From contig NZ_AP022560.1 of the NCBI RefSeq assembly GCF_010726085.1, positions 3,162,001-3,226,000 on the forward strand: DNA of 64,000 nucleotides, in the 5' to 3' direction. A program made the translations under genes and the position numbers. The notes under the pieces were generated by a model. That model did not search any database. It saw nothing but the letters and a program-made list of their open reading frames with translations, and was not told the origin of the DNA. The stretch is from Mycolicibacterium moriokaense. GTDB lineage: Bacteria; Actinomycetota; Actinomycetes; Mycobacteriales; Mycobacteriaceae. Of this stretch, positions 56,623-64,000 are shown in pieces (position 1 is the stretch's first letter; every line of letters begins with the position of its first letter).

Positions 56623-56675
56623 GCGATTTGTGTGCGTTCAGGAGCGCTGAGCGCTCGCGAATGCACACAAATCGC
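56623..56675. terminator. Bidirectional terminator-like inverted repeat
   Basis: GCGATTTGTGTGC (56623-56635) and its exact complement (56663-56675), with a nested GAGCGCT-G-AGCGCTC hairpin in the centre. It lies 1 nt after the argH stop and 2 nt before the ABC-F stop codon. Confidence 0.65.
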
Positions 56676-56677
56676 AG

Positions 56678-58426
56678 TTATTCGTCGGCGGCGGCCAGCC
56701 ACGCCTCTTCGAGGGATTCCTTGCGCGCCAGCATTTCCTGAAGCTCGGCGTTGAGCTCGCCCGCACGCACGTGATCGGCGGCCGCCTCGGCCATCGACTC
56801 GTGCAACGTAGCGATCCGCTTCTCGAGCTTCTCCAGCTGACCCTCGATGCGCGCCATCTCCTTGCCCGCGCGGCGTTCCCGCGCCGACGCCGACTCGCCG
56901 CGCGGCGCGTCCACACGAGTAGGCGCATCGGGTGTCGCGGCCGCCCGATCCGCCAGGTACTGCTCGATGCCGCCCGGCAGCAGGTCGCACCGCCCACCTC
57001 CGGTGAGCGCATACGTGACGTCGGAGACCCGCTCCAGGAAATACCTGTCGTGCGTCACGACGATCAACGTGCCCGGCCACCCGTCGAGGTAGTCCTCGAT
57101 GACTGTCAGGGTGTCGATGTCGAGATCGTTTGTGGGCTCATCGAGTAGCAGTACGTTGGGTTCGTCGAGGAGCAGCCGCAGAAACTGCAGCCGTCGGCGC
57201 TCGCCACCGGACAGCTCCGCCAGCCGCGCGGTCAGCTTGTCGCCGGTGAACCCGAAGTCCTTCAACAGCGTGTCGGCGGAGATCTCGCGCCCGCCGGCCA
57301 ATTGTGTAATGCGGCGACGGTTTTCGACAGCGTCGATCACGCGTTCCGATCCGTCCAGCTCGGCGAGCGCCTGGCTCAGGTAGCCGATCTTCAGCGTCTT
57401 ACCGCGCTTGACCGTGCCCGATGCCGGTTGCAGTTCACCCGCCAGCAGCCGCAGCACCGACGTCTTGCCGGTGCCGTTCACGCCGACGAGGCCGATGCGC
57501 GCTCCCGGCCCGATGGACCAGTCGATGCCGTCCAGTACGACATTGGGCCCGACCTCCAAGCGGACGCGATGCAGATCGAACACGTCCTTGCCGAGCCGCG
57601 TGATCGCAAAGTTCTGCAGCCCAAGCGAATCCCGCGGCGGCGGTTCGTTCGCGATCAGATCGTTGGCGGCCTGGATGCGGAACTTCGGCTTCGACGTCCG
57701 CGCGGGCGGTCCACGCCGCAGCCAGGCCAGCTCCTTGCGCATCAGATTCTGGCGACGCGCCTCGACCCCCGCGGCCAACCGGGCGCGTTCAGCGCGGGCC
57801 AGGACATAGGCCGCATATCCACCGTCGTACGCGTCGACGACACCGTCGTGCACCTCCCACGTCGTGGTGCACACCGCGTCGAGAAACCAGCGGTCGTGGC
57901 TCACCACCACCAGCGTTTTGGCGCGGCGGGCGTTCAGATGGGCTGCGAGCCAACCGATCACCTCGACGTCCAGATGGTTCGTCGGCTCGTCGAGCACAAG
58001 CACGTCGTGCCCCGCGATCAACTCCGTCGCCAGTGCCACCCGTCGGCGTTCACCGCCGGACAGCCGGCCCACCTCGCTGTCGAGCTCGACACCCGACAGC
58101 AGATGGGATACGACGTCCCGGGTGCCGGGTTCGGCGGCCCACACATGGTCGGGCCGCCCTCCTACGATCACGTCCCGCACGGTCGCGCCGCCGAACTCGT
58201 CTGTCTGCCGCAGATAACCCACCGACAACCCCGACGTATGGGTCACCCGACCGCAGTCGGGTTCGCGGGCGCGCGTCAGCACCTGCAGCAGGGTGGTCTT
58301 CCCGTCGCCATTGCGTCCGACGACCCCGATCGCGTCACCCTCGTCGACCCCGAGGCTGACGCCGTTGAGCAGCGTCCGGGTGCCATACGCGACGCTCGCG
58401 CGCTCCACGTTGATCAGATTCGCCAT
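56678..58426 (-). CDS. ABC-F family ATPase (Rv1667c/Rv1668c-like, intact)
   Basis: ABC-F proteins have two ATPase domains and no membrane part; they act on the ribosome, in translation or antibiotic protection. This one is 582 aa. Domain 1 has Walker A GRNGDGKTT, signature LSGGERRR and Walker B VLVLDEPTNHLD. Domain 2 has GVNGTGKTS, LSGGERRR and VLLLDEPTNDLD. The inter-domain linker is the basic stretch AERARLAAGVEARRQNLMRK, and the last 75 residues are a charged coiled coil. In M. tuberculosis the corresponding locus is annotated as two adjacent 'macrolide transporter' parts; here it is one intact gene. Confidence 0.9.
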   Translation of the reverse strand: MANLINVERASVAYGTRTLLNGVSLGVDEGDAIGVVGRNGDGKTTLLQVLTRAREPDCGRVTHTSGLSVGYLRQTDEFGGATVRDVIVGGRPDHVWAAEPGTRDVVSHLLSGVELDSEVGRLSGGERRRVALATELIAGHDVLVLDEPTNHLDVEVIGWLAAHLNARRAKTLVVVSHDRWFLDAVCTTTWEVHDGVVDAYDGGYAAYVLARAERARLAAGVEARRQNLMRKELAWLRRGPPARTSKPKFRIQAANDLIANEPPPRDSLGLQNFAITRLGKDVFDLHRVRLEVGPNVVLDGIDWSIGPGARIGLVGVNGTGKTSVLRLLAGELQPASGTVKRGKTLKIGYLSQALAELDGSERVIDAVENRRRITQLAGGREISADTLLKDFGFTGDKLTARLAELSGGERRRLQFLRLLLDEPNVLLLDEPTNDLDIDTLTVIEDYLDGWPGTLIVVTHDRYFLERVSDVTYALTGGGRCDLLPGGIEQYLADRAAATPDAPTRVDAPRGESASARERRAGKEMARIEGQLEKLEKRIATLHESMAEAAADHVRAGELNAELQEMLARKESLEEAWLAAADE

Positions 58427-58569
58427 CGCGCCCGATGATAGGGACGCCGCCTGCCGAGGGTTAGCTGACCTAACTCAGCGCCCCGGCAATCCCGGGCTGT
58501 CGTCTCTCGGCGCTGTGCCATGATCGAAGGCGGAAATCGGAGGATTTGCAGCTAGGGGAGCGTGCGTTG

Positions 58570-61530
58570 GTGGACCTATCAGCACTGACCAGACCAGTGG
58601 AACGGTTGGTCGCCACCGCGCAGAACGGGCTGGAAGTTCTGCGCTACGGCGGCCTGGAGACGGGCGCTGTGCCGTCGCCGTTCCAGATCATCCAGAGTGT
58701 GCCGATGTACCGGCTGCGGCGGTACTTCCCGCCCGACAACAGGCCGGGAGCGAAGCCGCCCGGCCCGCCGGTGCTGATGGTGCATCCGATGATGATGTCG
58801 GCCGACATGTGGGACGTCACCCGCGAGGAAGGCGCCGTCGGCATCCTGCACAAGGCCGGACTCGACCCCTGGGTCATCGACTTCGGCTCGCCCGACAAGG
58901 TCGAGGGTGGCATGGACCGCAACCTCGCCGACCACGTCGTCGCACTGAGCGAAGCCATCGACACCGTGAAAGAGGTGACCGGCCGCGACGTGCACCTGGC
59001 CGGCTACTCGCAGGGCGGCATGTTCGCCTATCAGACCGCCGCCTATCGCAGGTCGAAGGATCTGGCGAGCATCATCGCGTTCGGCTCACCGGTCGACACG
59101 CTCGCCGGCCTGCCGATGAACATGCCCGCCAGCATCGCGCCTGCGGCGGCGGACTTCATGGCCGACCACGTGTTCAGCCGCATGGACATCCCCGGCTGGT
59201 TGGCGCGCACCGGTTTTCAGATGCTCGATCCGATCAAGACGGCCCAGTCACGCATCGACTTCCTCCGCCAGCTCCACGACCGCGAGGCTCTACTGCCCCG
59301 TGAGCAGCAGCGGCGCTTCCTGCAGTCCGAAGGCTGGATCGCATGGTCCGGCCCCGCGATCGCCGAACTGCTCAAGCAGTTCATCGCGCACAACCGAATG
59401 ATGAGTGGCGGCTTCTCGATTCACGGTGATCTCGTCACGCTGTCAGACATCGAATGCCCTGTGCTGGCCGTCATCGGTGAGGTCGACGACATCGGTCAGC
59501 CGGCGTCGGTGCGCGGCATCAAGCGCGCCGCGCCCAAGGCGGACGTCTACGAATACGTCATCCGCGCAGGACATTTCGGTCTGGTCGTCGGAAGCAAGGC
59601 ATCGTCGCAGACTTGGCCGACGGTCGCCCAGTGGGTCAAGTGGGTCGACTCCGACGGCAAGTTGCCCGAAGGCGTCAATCCGATGGCGCTACAGCCGGAG
59701 GAGCACAAGGAGAGCGGCGTCTCCTTCAGTTCGCGATTGGCGCACGGCACCTCCGCGGCGACCGAGATGGTGTTCACGCTCGCGCGGTCGGCCGCCGATG
59801 CGGTGGTCGCGGCCAACAAGTCCGCGCGCGCCATGGTGGTGGAGACGTACCGCACCCTGCCCCGCCTCGCCCGGCTGGGTCAGATCAACGACCACACCCG
59901 AATCTCGCTGGGCCGCATCATGTCCGAGCAGGCGCGCGACATGCCCAACGGCGAAGCGCTGCTGTTCGACGGTCGCGTCCACACCTACGAGGCGGTGGAT
60001 CGCCGCATCAACAACGTCGTCCGCGGCCTGATCGACGTGGGGGTGCGGCAGGGCGCGCACGTCGGGGTCCTGATGGAGACGCGCCCCAGCGCGCTGGTCG
60101 CGATCGCCGCGCTGTCCCGCCTCGGTGCGGTGGCCGTCCTGATGCCGCCCGACGCCGACCTGGTGGCCGCCGCCCGGCTCGGCGCGGTCTCCGACATCAT
60201 CGCCGACCCGAGCAACCTCGAGGCTGCGCGCAAGCTGGACATGCGCGTCCTCGTGCTCGGCGGTGGTGAGGCGCGCGACCTGGATCTCCCCGAGGACGCC
60301 GACGTCATCGACATGGAGAAGATCGACCCCGACCTCGTCGAGCTGCCGGGCTGGTATCGGCCCAACCCCGCGCTGGCCCGCGACCTCGCGTTCATCGGTT
60401 TCAGCTCGATCGGCGGCGAGTTGGTGCCCCGCCAGATCACCAACTACCGGTGGGCGCTGTCGGCGTTCGGCACCGCATCGGCGGCCAACCTGGGCCGCGG
60501 AGACACGGTTTACTGCCTGACGCCGCTGCACCATCAATCCGGCCTGCTGGTCGCACTCGGCGGCGCGGTCGTCGGCGGGTCGCGGATCGCGTTGTCCCGA
60601 GGCCTGCGCCCGGACCGGTTCGTCCAGGAGATCCGTCAGTACGGCGTCACCGTCGTCTCCTACACGTGGGCGATGCTGCGCGACGTCATCGATGACCCGT
60701 CGTTCTCGCTGGCGGGAAGCCATCCGGTCCGGTTGTTCATCGGCTCCGGCATGCCGACCGGTCTGTGGAAGCGCGTCATCGACGTCTTCCAGCCAGCCCA
60801 CGTCGTCGAATTCTTCGCGACTTCGGACGGGCAGGCGGTGCTGGCCAACGTCTCGGGCGCCAAGATCGGCAGTAAGGGCAGGCCACTGCCCGGCAGCGGG
60901 GAGATCGCGCTGGCTGCCTACGACCCCGAGGACGACCTGATCCTCGAGGACGAGCGCGGCTTCGTGCGTCGCGCAGAGGCCAACGAGGTGGGCGTCCTGC
61001 TGGCCCGGCCGCGCGGACCGATCGACCCGACCGCCTCGATCAAACGCGGCGTCTTCGCCCCCGCGGACACGTGGGTGTCCACCGAATACCTTTTCCGGCG
61101 CGACGACGACGGCGACTACTGGCTCGTCGACAGCCGCGGGCTTGTCATTCACTCGCCGCGCGGTGTCGTCTTCGCCGCAACCGTGAACGACGCGGTCAGC
61201 CGACTTGACGCGGTCGATCTGGCGGTCACCTACGGCGTCGACGCCGGCGACCAGCATCTGGCCGTGACCGCGCTAGCACTCCGACCAGGAGGGACCATTC
61301 CATCGGCGGATCTGTCCGAAGCGCTCGCCGATCTGCCGGTCGGCAGCCCGCCCGATCTCGTGCACGTGGTGCCCGAGATGGCCCTCAGCGCGTCGTGCCG
61401 ACCGCTCGTCAGCCCGCTGCGCGAGGCGGGGATCCCCAAACCGTCGCGTAACGCCTGGTACCTGGACCGCGATACGAATCGGTACAAGCGATTGACCGTC
61501 GCGGTACGCGCCGAGATCGTCGGTGGGTGA
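58570..61530 (+). CDS. Fused PhaC-like lipase and acyl-CoA synthetase-like protein (Rv1683-like)
   Basis: About 986 aa, probably from GTG 58570 or TTG 58567 (GGGGAG at 58555-58560). The N-terminal 380 residues are an alpha/beta-hydrolase related to PHA synthases but with a lipase-type Ser in LAGYSQGGMFAY, an acid in VIGEVDDIGQP and His in RAGHFGLVVG. The C-terminal 530 residues have the ANL adenylating-enzyme fold (GVRQGAHVGVLMETRPSALV, YCLTPLHHQSGLLVALGG). The usual P-loop is degenerate: IGFSSIGGELVPRQIT stands in place of TSGTTGxPKG. The M. tuberculosis homologue is annotated as a bifunctional acyl-CoA synthase/lipase tied to neutral-lipid metabolism. Confidence 0.88.
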   Translation: MDLSALTRPVERLVATAQNGLEVLRYGGLETGAVPSPFQIIQSVPMYRLRRYFPPDNRPGAKPPGPPVLMVHPMMMSADMWDVTREEGAVGILHKAGLDPWVIDFGSPDKVEGGMDRNLADHVVALSEAIDTVKEVTGRDVHLAGYSQGGMFAYQTAAYRRSKDLASIIAFGSPVDTLAGLPMNMPASIAPAAADFMADHVFSRMDIPGWLARTGFQMLDPIKTAQSRIDFLRQLHDREALLPREQQRRFLQSEGWIAWSGPAIAELLKQFIAHNRMMSGGFSIHGDLVTLSDIECPVLAVIGEVDDIGQPASVRGIKRAAPKADVYEYVIRAGHFGLVVGSKASSQTWPTVAQWVKWVDSDGKLPEGVNPMALQPEEHKESGVSFSSRLAHGTSAATEMVFTLARSAADAVVAANKSARAMVVETYRTLPRLARLGQINDHTRISLGRIMSEQARDMPNGEALLFDGRVHTYEAVDRRINNVVRGLIDVGVRQGAHVGVLMETRPSALVAIAALSRLGAVAVLMPPDADLVAAARLGAVSDIIADPSNLEAARKLDMRVLVLGGGEARDLDLPEDADVIDMEKIDPDLVELPGWYRPNPALARDLAFIGFSSIGGELVPRQITNYRWALSAFGTASAANLGRGDTVYCLTPLHHQSGLLVALGGAVVGGSRIALSRGLRPDRFVQEIRQYGVTVVSYTWAMLRDVIDDPSFSLAGSHPVRLFIGSGMPTGLWKRVIDVFQPAHVVEFFATSDGQAVLANVSGAKIGSKGRPLPGSGEIALAAYDPEDDLILEDERGFVRRAEANEVGVLLARPRGPIDPTASIKRGVFAPADTWVSTEYLFRRDDDGDYWLVDSRGLVIHSPRGVVFAATVNDAVSRLDAVDLAVTYGVDAGDQHLAVTALALRPGGTIPSADLSEALADLPVGSPPDLVHVVPEMALSASCRPLVSPLREAGIPKPSRNAWYLDRDTNRYKRLTVAVRAEIVGG

Positions 61531-61564
61531 CCGTCGCGGCCGTGCCGAGCGGTCGTGACGCTGT

Positions 61565-61570
61565 TAGGCT
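61565..61570 (+). promoter_or_regulatory. -10 box of the 202-aa secreted protein
   Basis: TAGGCT; transcription would begin near 61577, leaving a leader of about 56 nt containing GGAGG at 61624-61628. Confidence 0.4.
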
Positions 61571-61632
61571 CCCCGCTGGCGGCAGGCCGTCGTCGGGTCG
61601 GGCAATTGGTGGTCTATCGCGCTGGAGGGTTG

Positions 61633-62241
61633 ATGACATCGCAGACCGGTAAAGCTCGCGTCGACTGGCGCCGCGCCCTCGTCGGCGGAGTGCTCGCCGC
61701 CGGACTGATGTCGGGATTCGGTGCGTCGACGGCGTTCGCCCAGCCCGCCGAACCCACGAACCCGTCGCCCCCGCGCAGCTGCACCGGCGACGACTGCACC
61801 AAGGACGCGGAGGCCGCGGTGGCCGCCGCGGCAGGCTGCGAGCCGGACGACAAGAAGTGCTCCGAAGCGGCGAACAAGCCGAAGAAGGTGAACGGCGACC
61901 AGATCCTGCTGGCGATCTACGAGGAATACCGCTCGGGTGAGGGTGGCGGCCAGGTCTCCAAGCTGATCGACGACGCAGTGAATCTGCGCAAGCAGGGTTT
62001 CCCCATCTCCAGCGCGAACGCACAGGCGTTGCAGGACGCCCTGGACGACCGGCCCAACCAGAAGCCGCTGATCGAGGCGCTGCAGTCGGCTATTCAGTAC
62101 CAGCGCAAGATCATGGAGCAGCAGGCGATGGCTGCGTCGCAGCAGCAGGGGCAATCTGGGCAAATGGGTACCGGTAGCGGCGGCGGCGCCGTGCCGATAA
62201 TCCCGCCTCAGCAGGGCGGCCCCATCGCTCCGCAGGGCTGA
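61633..62241 (+). CDS. Secreted protein, function unknown
   Basis: A 202-aa protein from ATG 61633, with GGAGG 4 nt upstream. The signal peptide has a twin-basic start (WRRALVGGVLAAGLMSGFGA) and cleaves at AFA-QP. Two closely spaced cysteine pairs (RSCTGDDC and GCEPDDKKC) follow. Then comes a helical middle (GDQILLAIYEEYRSGEGGGQ, LIDDAVNLRKQGFPISSANA) and a Gln/Gly/Pro-rich tail. It resembles conserved mycobacterial exported proteins without a known role. It has its own promoter and is followed by the Trm112-like gene after 9 nt. Confidence 0.75.
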   Translation: MTSQTGKARVDWRRALVGGVLAAGLMSGFGASTAFAQPAEPTNPSPPRSCTGDDCTKDAEAAVAAAAGCEPDDKKCSEAANKPKKVNGDQILLAIYEEYRSGEGGGQVSKLIDDAVNLRKQGFPISSANAQALQDALDDRPNQKPLIEALQSAIQYQRKIMEQQAMAASQQQGQSGQMGTGSGGGAVPIIPPQQGGPIAPQG

Positions 62242-62250
62242 CGCGCGACC

Positions 62251-62466
62251 GTGCTCGACGAAAAGCTTCTTGCCATCCTCGTCTGCCCCGAGGACCGTGG
62301 TCCGCTCCTTCTGGTGGAGGACGAGTGTCTGTACAACCCGAGGCTGCGGCGCGCGTACCGCATCGATGACGGTGTTCCGGTCCTACTGGTCGACGAGGCC
62401 GTCACGGTGACCGACGACGCCGAACACAACCGGTTGCTCGGGCGGGCGTCAGGAGAAGCCGGGTAG
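62251..62466 (+). CDS. Trm112/UPF0434 family small protein (Rv1684-like)
   Basis: A 71-aa protein from GTG 62251. LAILVCPEDRGPLLLVEDE and RRAYRIDDGVPVLLVDEA match the YcaR/Trm112 family, small zinc-ribbon-like partners of methyltransferases. Only one cysteine (VCPED) remains of the usual four, so zinc binding is unlikely. It overlaps the converging TetR gene by 18 nt. Confidence 0.85.
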   Translation: MLDEKLLAILVCPEDRGPLLLVEDECLYNPRLRRAYRIDDGVPVLLVDEAVTVTDDAEHNRLLGRASGEAG

Positions 62467-63063
62467 GTCCCCGGTGAGGTAGCGCTGCAGGTTCGGGCCG
62501 ATCGTTTCGGCGATCTGTTCCACTGGCAGCGATTTGAACGGTTCGAGCTCGAGAACATAGCGCGCCATCACCACGCCGACCAACTGCGAAGCGACGAATT
62601 GCACACGGATGGGCCCACTTCCGGGCGGGTTGTCCACGCGGGAGCCGACCTCCTTCGCGATGATCTCCTGCAGGAACGACCGAATGAGCGAGGTTTCGCT
62701 GCCGGCGAGGATCGATCGCAACGTGGCGAGAAATCCCTTACCCATCTCGGAGTCCCACAACGGCAACAGCAGCGACGGCAGCGTGTAGCCGATCTCCTCG
62801 ACGGGGATTTCTCGCAACGGAGCGATGATCTGCATCGGGTCGATCGGGATGTGGATCGCCGCGGCGAATAGCTGGGTCTTGGTCCCGTAGTAGTGATGGA
62901 CAAGCGCGGGATCCACATCTGCGTCGGCGGCGATCGCACGTATCGAGGTCTTGTCGATCCCATTGCGGGCGAACAGCTCCCGCGCACTGGTGAGAATGCG
63001 TTCGCGCGTATCCGACGTCCCCGGCGGTCGCCCGGGACGTCTGCGCTCGGTGTTGGTCGTCAA
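62449..63063 (-). CDS. TetR-family regulator (Rv1685c-like)
   Basis: A 204-aa repressor-type protein from TTG 63063, lying 5 nt after the permease stop. The N-terminal HTH is typical: TRERILTSARELFARNGIDK, SIRAIAADADVDPALVHHYY, GTKTQLFAAAI. The remaining helical domain would bind an unknown ligand. Being the last gene of an ABC exporter operon, it probably senses the exported compound and represses the operon. Confidence 0.88.
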   Translation of the reverse strand: MTTNTERRRPGRPPGTSDTRERILTSARELFARNGIDKTSIRAIAADADVDPALVHHYYGTKTQLFAAAIHIPIDPMQIIAPLREIPVEEIGYTLPSLLLPLWDSEMGKGFLATLRSILAGSETSLIRSFLQEIIAKEVGSRVDNPPGSGPIRVQFVASQLVGVVMARYVLELEPFKSLPVEQIAETIGPNLQRYLTGDLPGFS

Positions 63064-63068
63064 GGCCG

Positions 63069-63896
63069 TTACGGTGTCCTTCGTCGTAGCGTTGCCGCCG
63101 CCAGGACCATCGAAACGACCGCGAAGCCGATGACAACCGCGATGTCTCGTATCGCGATGAACGTCGGATCCGGGTACGCACCGACCTGTTGCAGCGCTTC
63201 AAGAGCGTAGCTGGCGGGCAGCACATTGCTGATCCACTGCAGCCATTCGGGCATTGCCGCGCGCGGCACGACGACTCCGCACAGCAGCAGCTGTGGCGCG
63301 ATCACCAGAGGCATGAACTGCACCGCTTGAAATTCCGTGCGGGCGAACGCGCTACACAGCAGGCCCAGGCCGACCCCGAGGACCGCGTTGATGATCGCGA
63401 TGAGGAATACCAGTGCGGGACTGCCCGCCGTGTCGAAGCCGAGGAGCCAGAACGACACGATGCAGGCGAGCGTGGCCTGGGCGGCGGCGGCGATCGAGAA
63501 TGCGGTGCCGTATGCGGCGAGCAGGTCCAGGCGGCGCAGGGGAGTGGTGAGGATTCGTTCCAACGTGCCCGAAACCCGTTCTCGCTGCATGGTTATCGAC
63601 GTGATCAGGAACATCACGATGAGGGGGAACAGACCCAGCATGATCAGGCATACGTTGTTGAACGGCGTCGGTGCACCCGGAGGGTGCGGTGCGTCCCGGA
63701 ACATGTAGTAGATCAGCGTCATGATGAGACTCGGAATGAGGAGGATCATCGCGACGCTGCGGTGATCGGCGGCGAGTTGGCGCAGGATTCGCGTGGTGGT
63801 GGCCAGGTAGGCCTGCGGGCTCAGCCGGCTTCGAGTTGTCTGGTCGCGGTGCTGTGCCTGATGACGGACAGAAACGCGTCCTCCAGTGACTGACAT
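63069..63896 (-). CDS. ABC-2 type transporter permease (Rv1686c-like)
   Basis: A 275-aa inner-membrane permease with six hydrophobic segments (SVAMILLIPSLIMTLIYYMF, LIMLGLFPLIVMFLITSITM, ALVFLIAIINAVLGVGLGLL and others) and the family loop RERVSGTLERILTTPLRRLD. The C-terminal part has VVVPRAAMPEWLQWISNVLPASYALEALQ as in daunorubicin-type exporters (at 26 residues apart from its neighbours, it is a single conserved block). ATG 63896 overlaps the ATPase 3' end by 76 nt; a later start is possible but no ATG, GTG or TTG was seen near the ATPase stop. Confidence 0.88.
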   Translation of the reverse strand: MSVTGGRVSVRHQAQHRDQTTRSRLSPQAYLATTTRILRQLAADHRSVAMILLIPSLIMTLIYYMFRDAPHPPGAPTPFNNVCLIMLGLFPLIVMFLITSITMQRERVSGTLERILTTPLRRLDLLAAYGTAFSIAAAAQATLACIVSFWLLGFDTAGSPALVFLIAIINAVLGVGLGLLCSAFARTEFQAVQFMPLVIAPQLLLCGVVVPRAAMPEWLQWISNVLPASYALEALQQVGAYPDPTFIAIRDIAVVIGFAVVSMVLAAATLRRRTP

Positions 63897-64000
63897 CCCG
63901 TGTCCTCTCGCAACTTCGTGGGTGTGGTGTGCGCGAGCAGCCTGCCGTCGCGCATCAGCAGCAGGTCACCGCAGTGATCGGCTTCGTCCATGACGTGGCT
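63821..64000 (-). CDS. ABC transporter ATP-binding protein, C-terminal fragment (Rv1687c-like)
   Basis: The frame enters from the right edge and ends with TGA at 63821-63823, giving 59 codons. It starts SHVMDEADHCGDLLLMRDGR, the H-loop and following strand of an ABC ATPase, then HTTPTKLRED and SLEDAFLSVI, the end typical of DrrA/ABC-2 exporter ATPases. It forms one operon with the permease and the TetR gene. The Walker motifs lie outside the window. Confidence 0.9.
   Translation of the reverse strand, partial: SHVMDEADHCGDLLLMRDGRLLAHTTPTKLREDTGCQSLEDAFLSVIRHSTATRQLEAG

Overview
The window is about 64 kb of high-GC actinobacterial chromosome, almost certainly from a rapidly growing Mycobacterium (Mycolicibacterium). 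Much of the gene order is the one I recall for M. tuberculosis H37Rv around Rv1630-Rv1659: rpsA, coaE, a DUF402 gene, uvrB, an MFS pump, a universal stress protein, an MBL-fold hydrolase, uvrA, a membrane esterase, lysX, infC-rpmI-rplT-tsnR, a DUF2236 gene, an adenylate cyclase, pheST and argCJBDFRGH. It then jumps to the Rv1667c/68c ABC-F gene and Rv1683-Rv1687c. The pks/cyp139 block that I recall after argH in H37Rv is absent.

Layout. 0-7.6 kb: end of rpsA, coaE (fused to a GrpB domain), a secreted protein, DUF402, uvrB, a hydrolase lipoprotein and the divergent MFS pump. 7.6-13 kb is accessory: an MTA/SAH nucleosidase, tRNA-Cys, small secreted proteins, an Rv0910-like SRPBCC protein, UdgX, an SDR and an AraC regulator. 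13-19.9 kb: stress protein, Lnt-like protein, class I aldolase, a large cyclase/ATPase and the MBL protein. 19.9-22.8 kb: uvrA. 23.2-32.3 kb is the main accessory block: an AlkZ-like winged-helix protein, an LpqH-type lipoprotein, a TPR + CHAT-protease pair, an unrecognised membrane protein, a pair of unrecognised overlapping genes and two more hypotheticals. 32.3-42.1 kb: esterase, lysX, DUF1844, the infC operon, and an acyl-CoA dehydrogenase/MpaB pair. 42.2-46.7 kb: cyclase and pheST. 46.7-48.1 kb: two accessory genes. 48.2-56.6 kb: the arginine operon. 56.7-64 kb: ABC-F, the Rv1683-type lipase/acyl-CoA synthetase, small genes and a TetR/ABC exporter operon running off the edge.

Themes. (1) DNA repair: uvrB, uvrA and the AlkZ-like gene each have the TTGTCRGTG-N8-TANNNT layout of the mycobacterial DNA-damage (PafBC/RecA-NDp) promoter, and UdgX is also present. 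(2) Leaderless expression: about ten genes have a TANNNT box 7-8 nt before the start codon. (3) Non-canonical starts: infC begins with ATC behind a strong Shine-Dalgarno and a terminator-bearing leader, the DUF402 gene appears to start at a leaderless ATT, and tsnR and the Lnt-like gene also lack a good conventional start. (4) Large inverted repeats sit at gene ends, three of them sharing CGAGCAGACGC...GCGTCTGYTCG arms.

The best candidate for an undescribed system is 25.07-30.84 kb, where a TPR protein and a CHAT protease overlap by 4 nt next to a second 4-nt-overlapping pair of unrecognised proteins. No insertion sequence, prophage or CRISPR array was seen.
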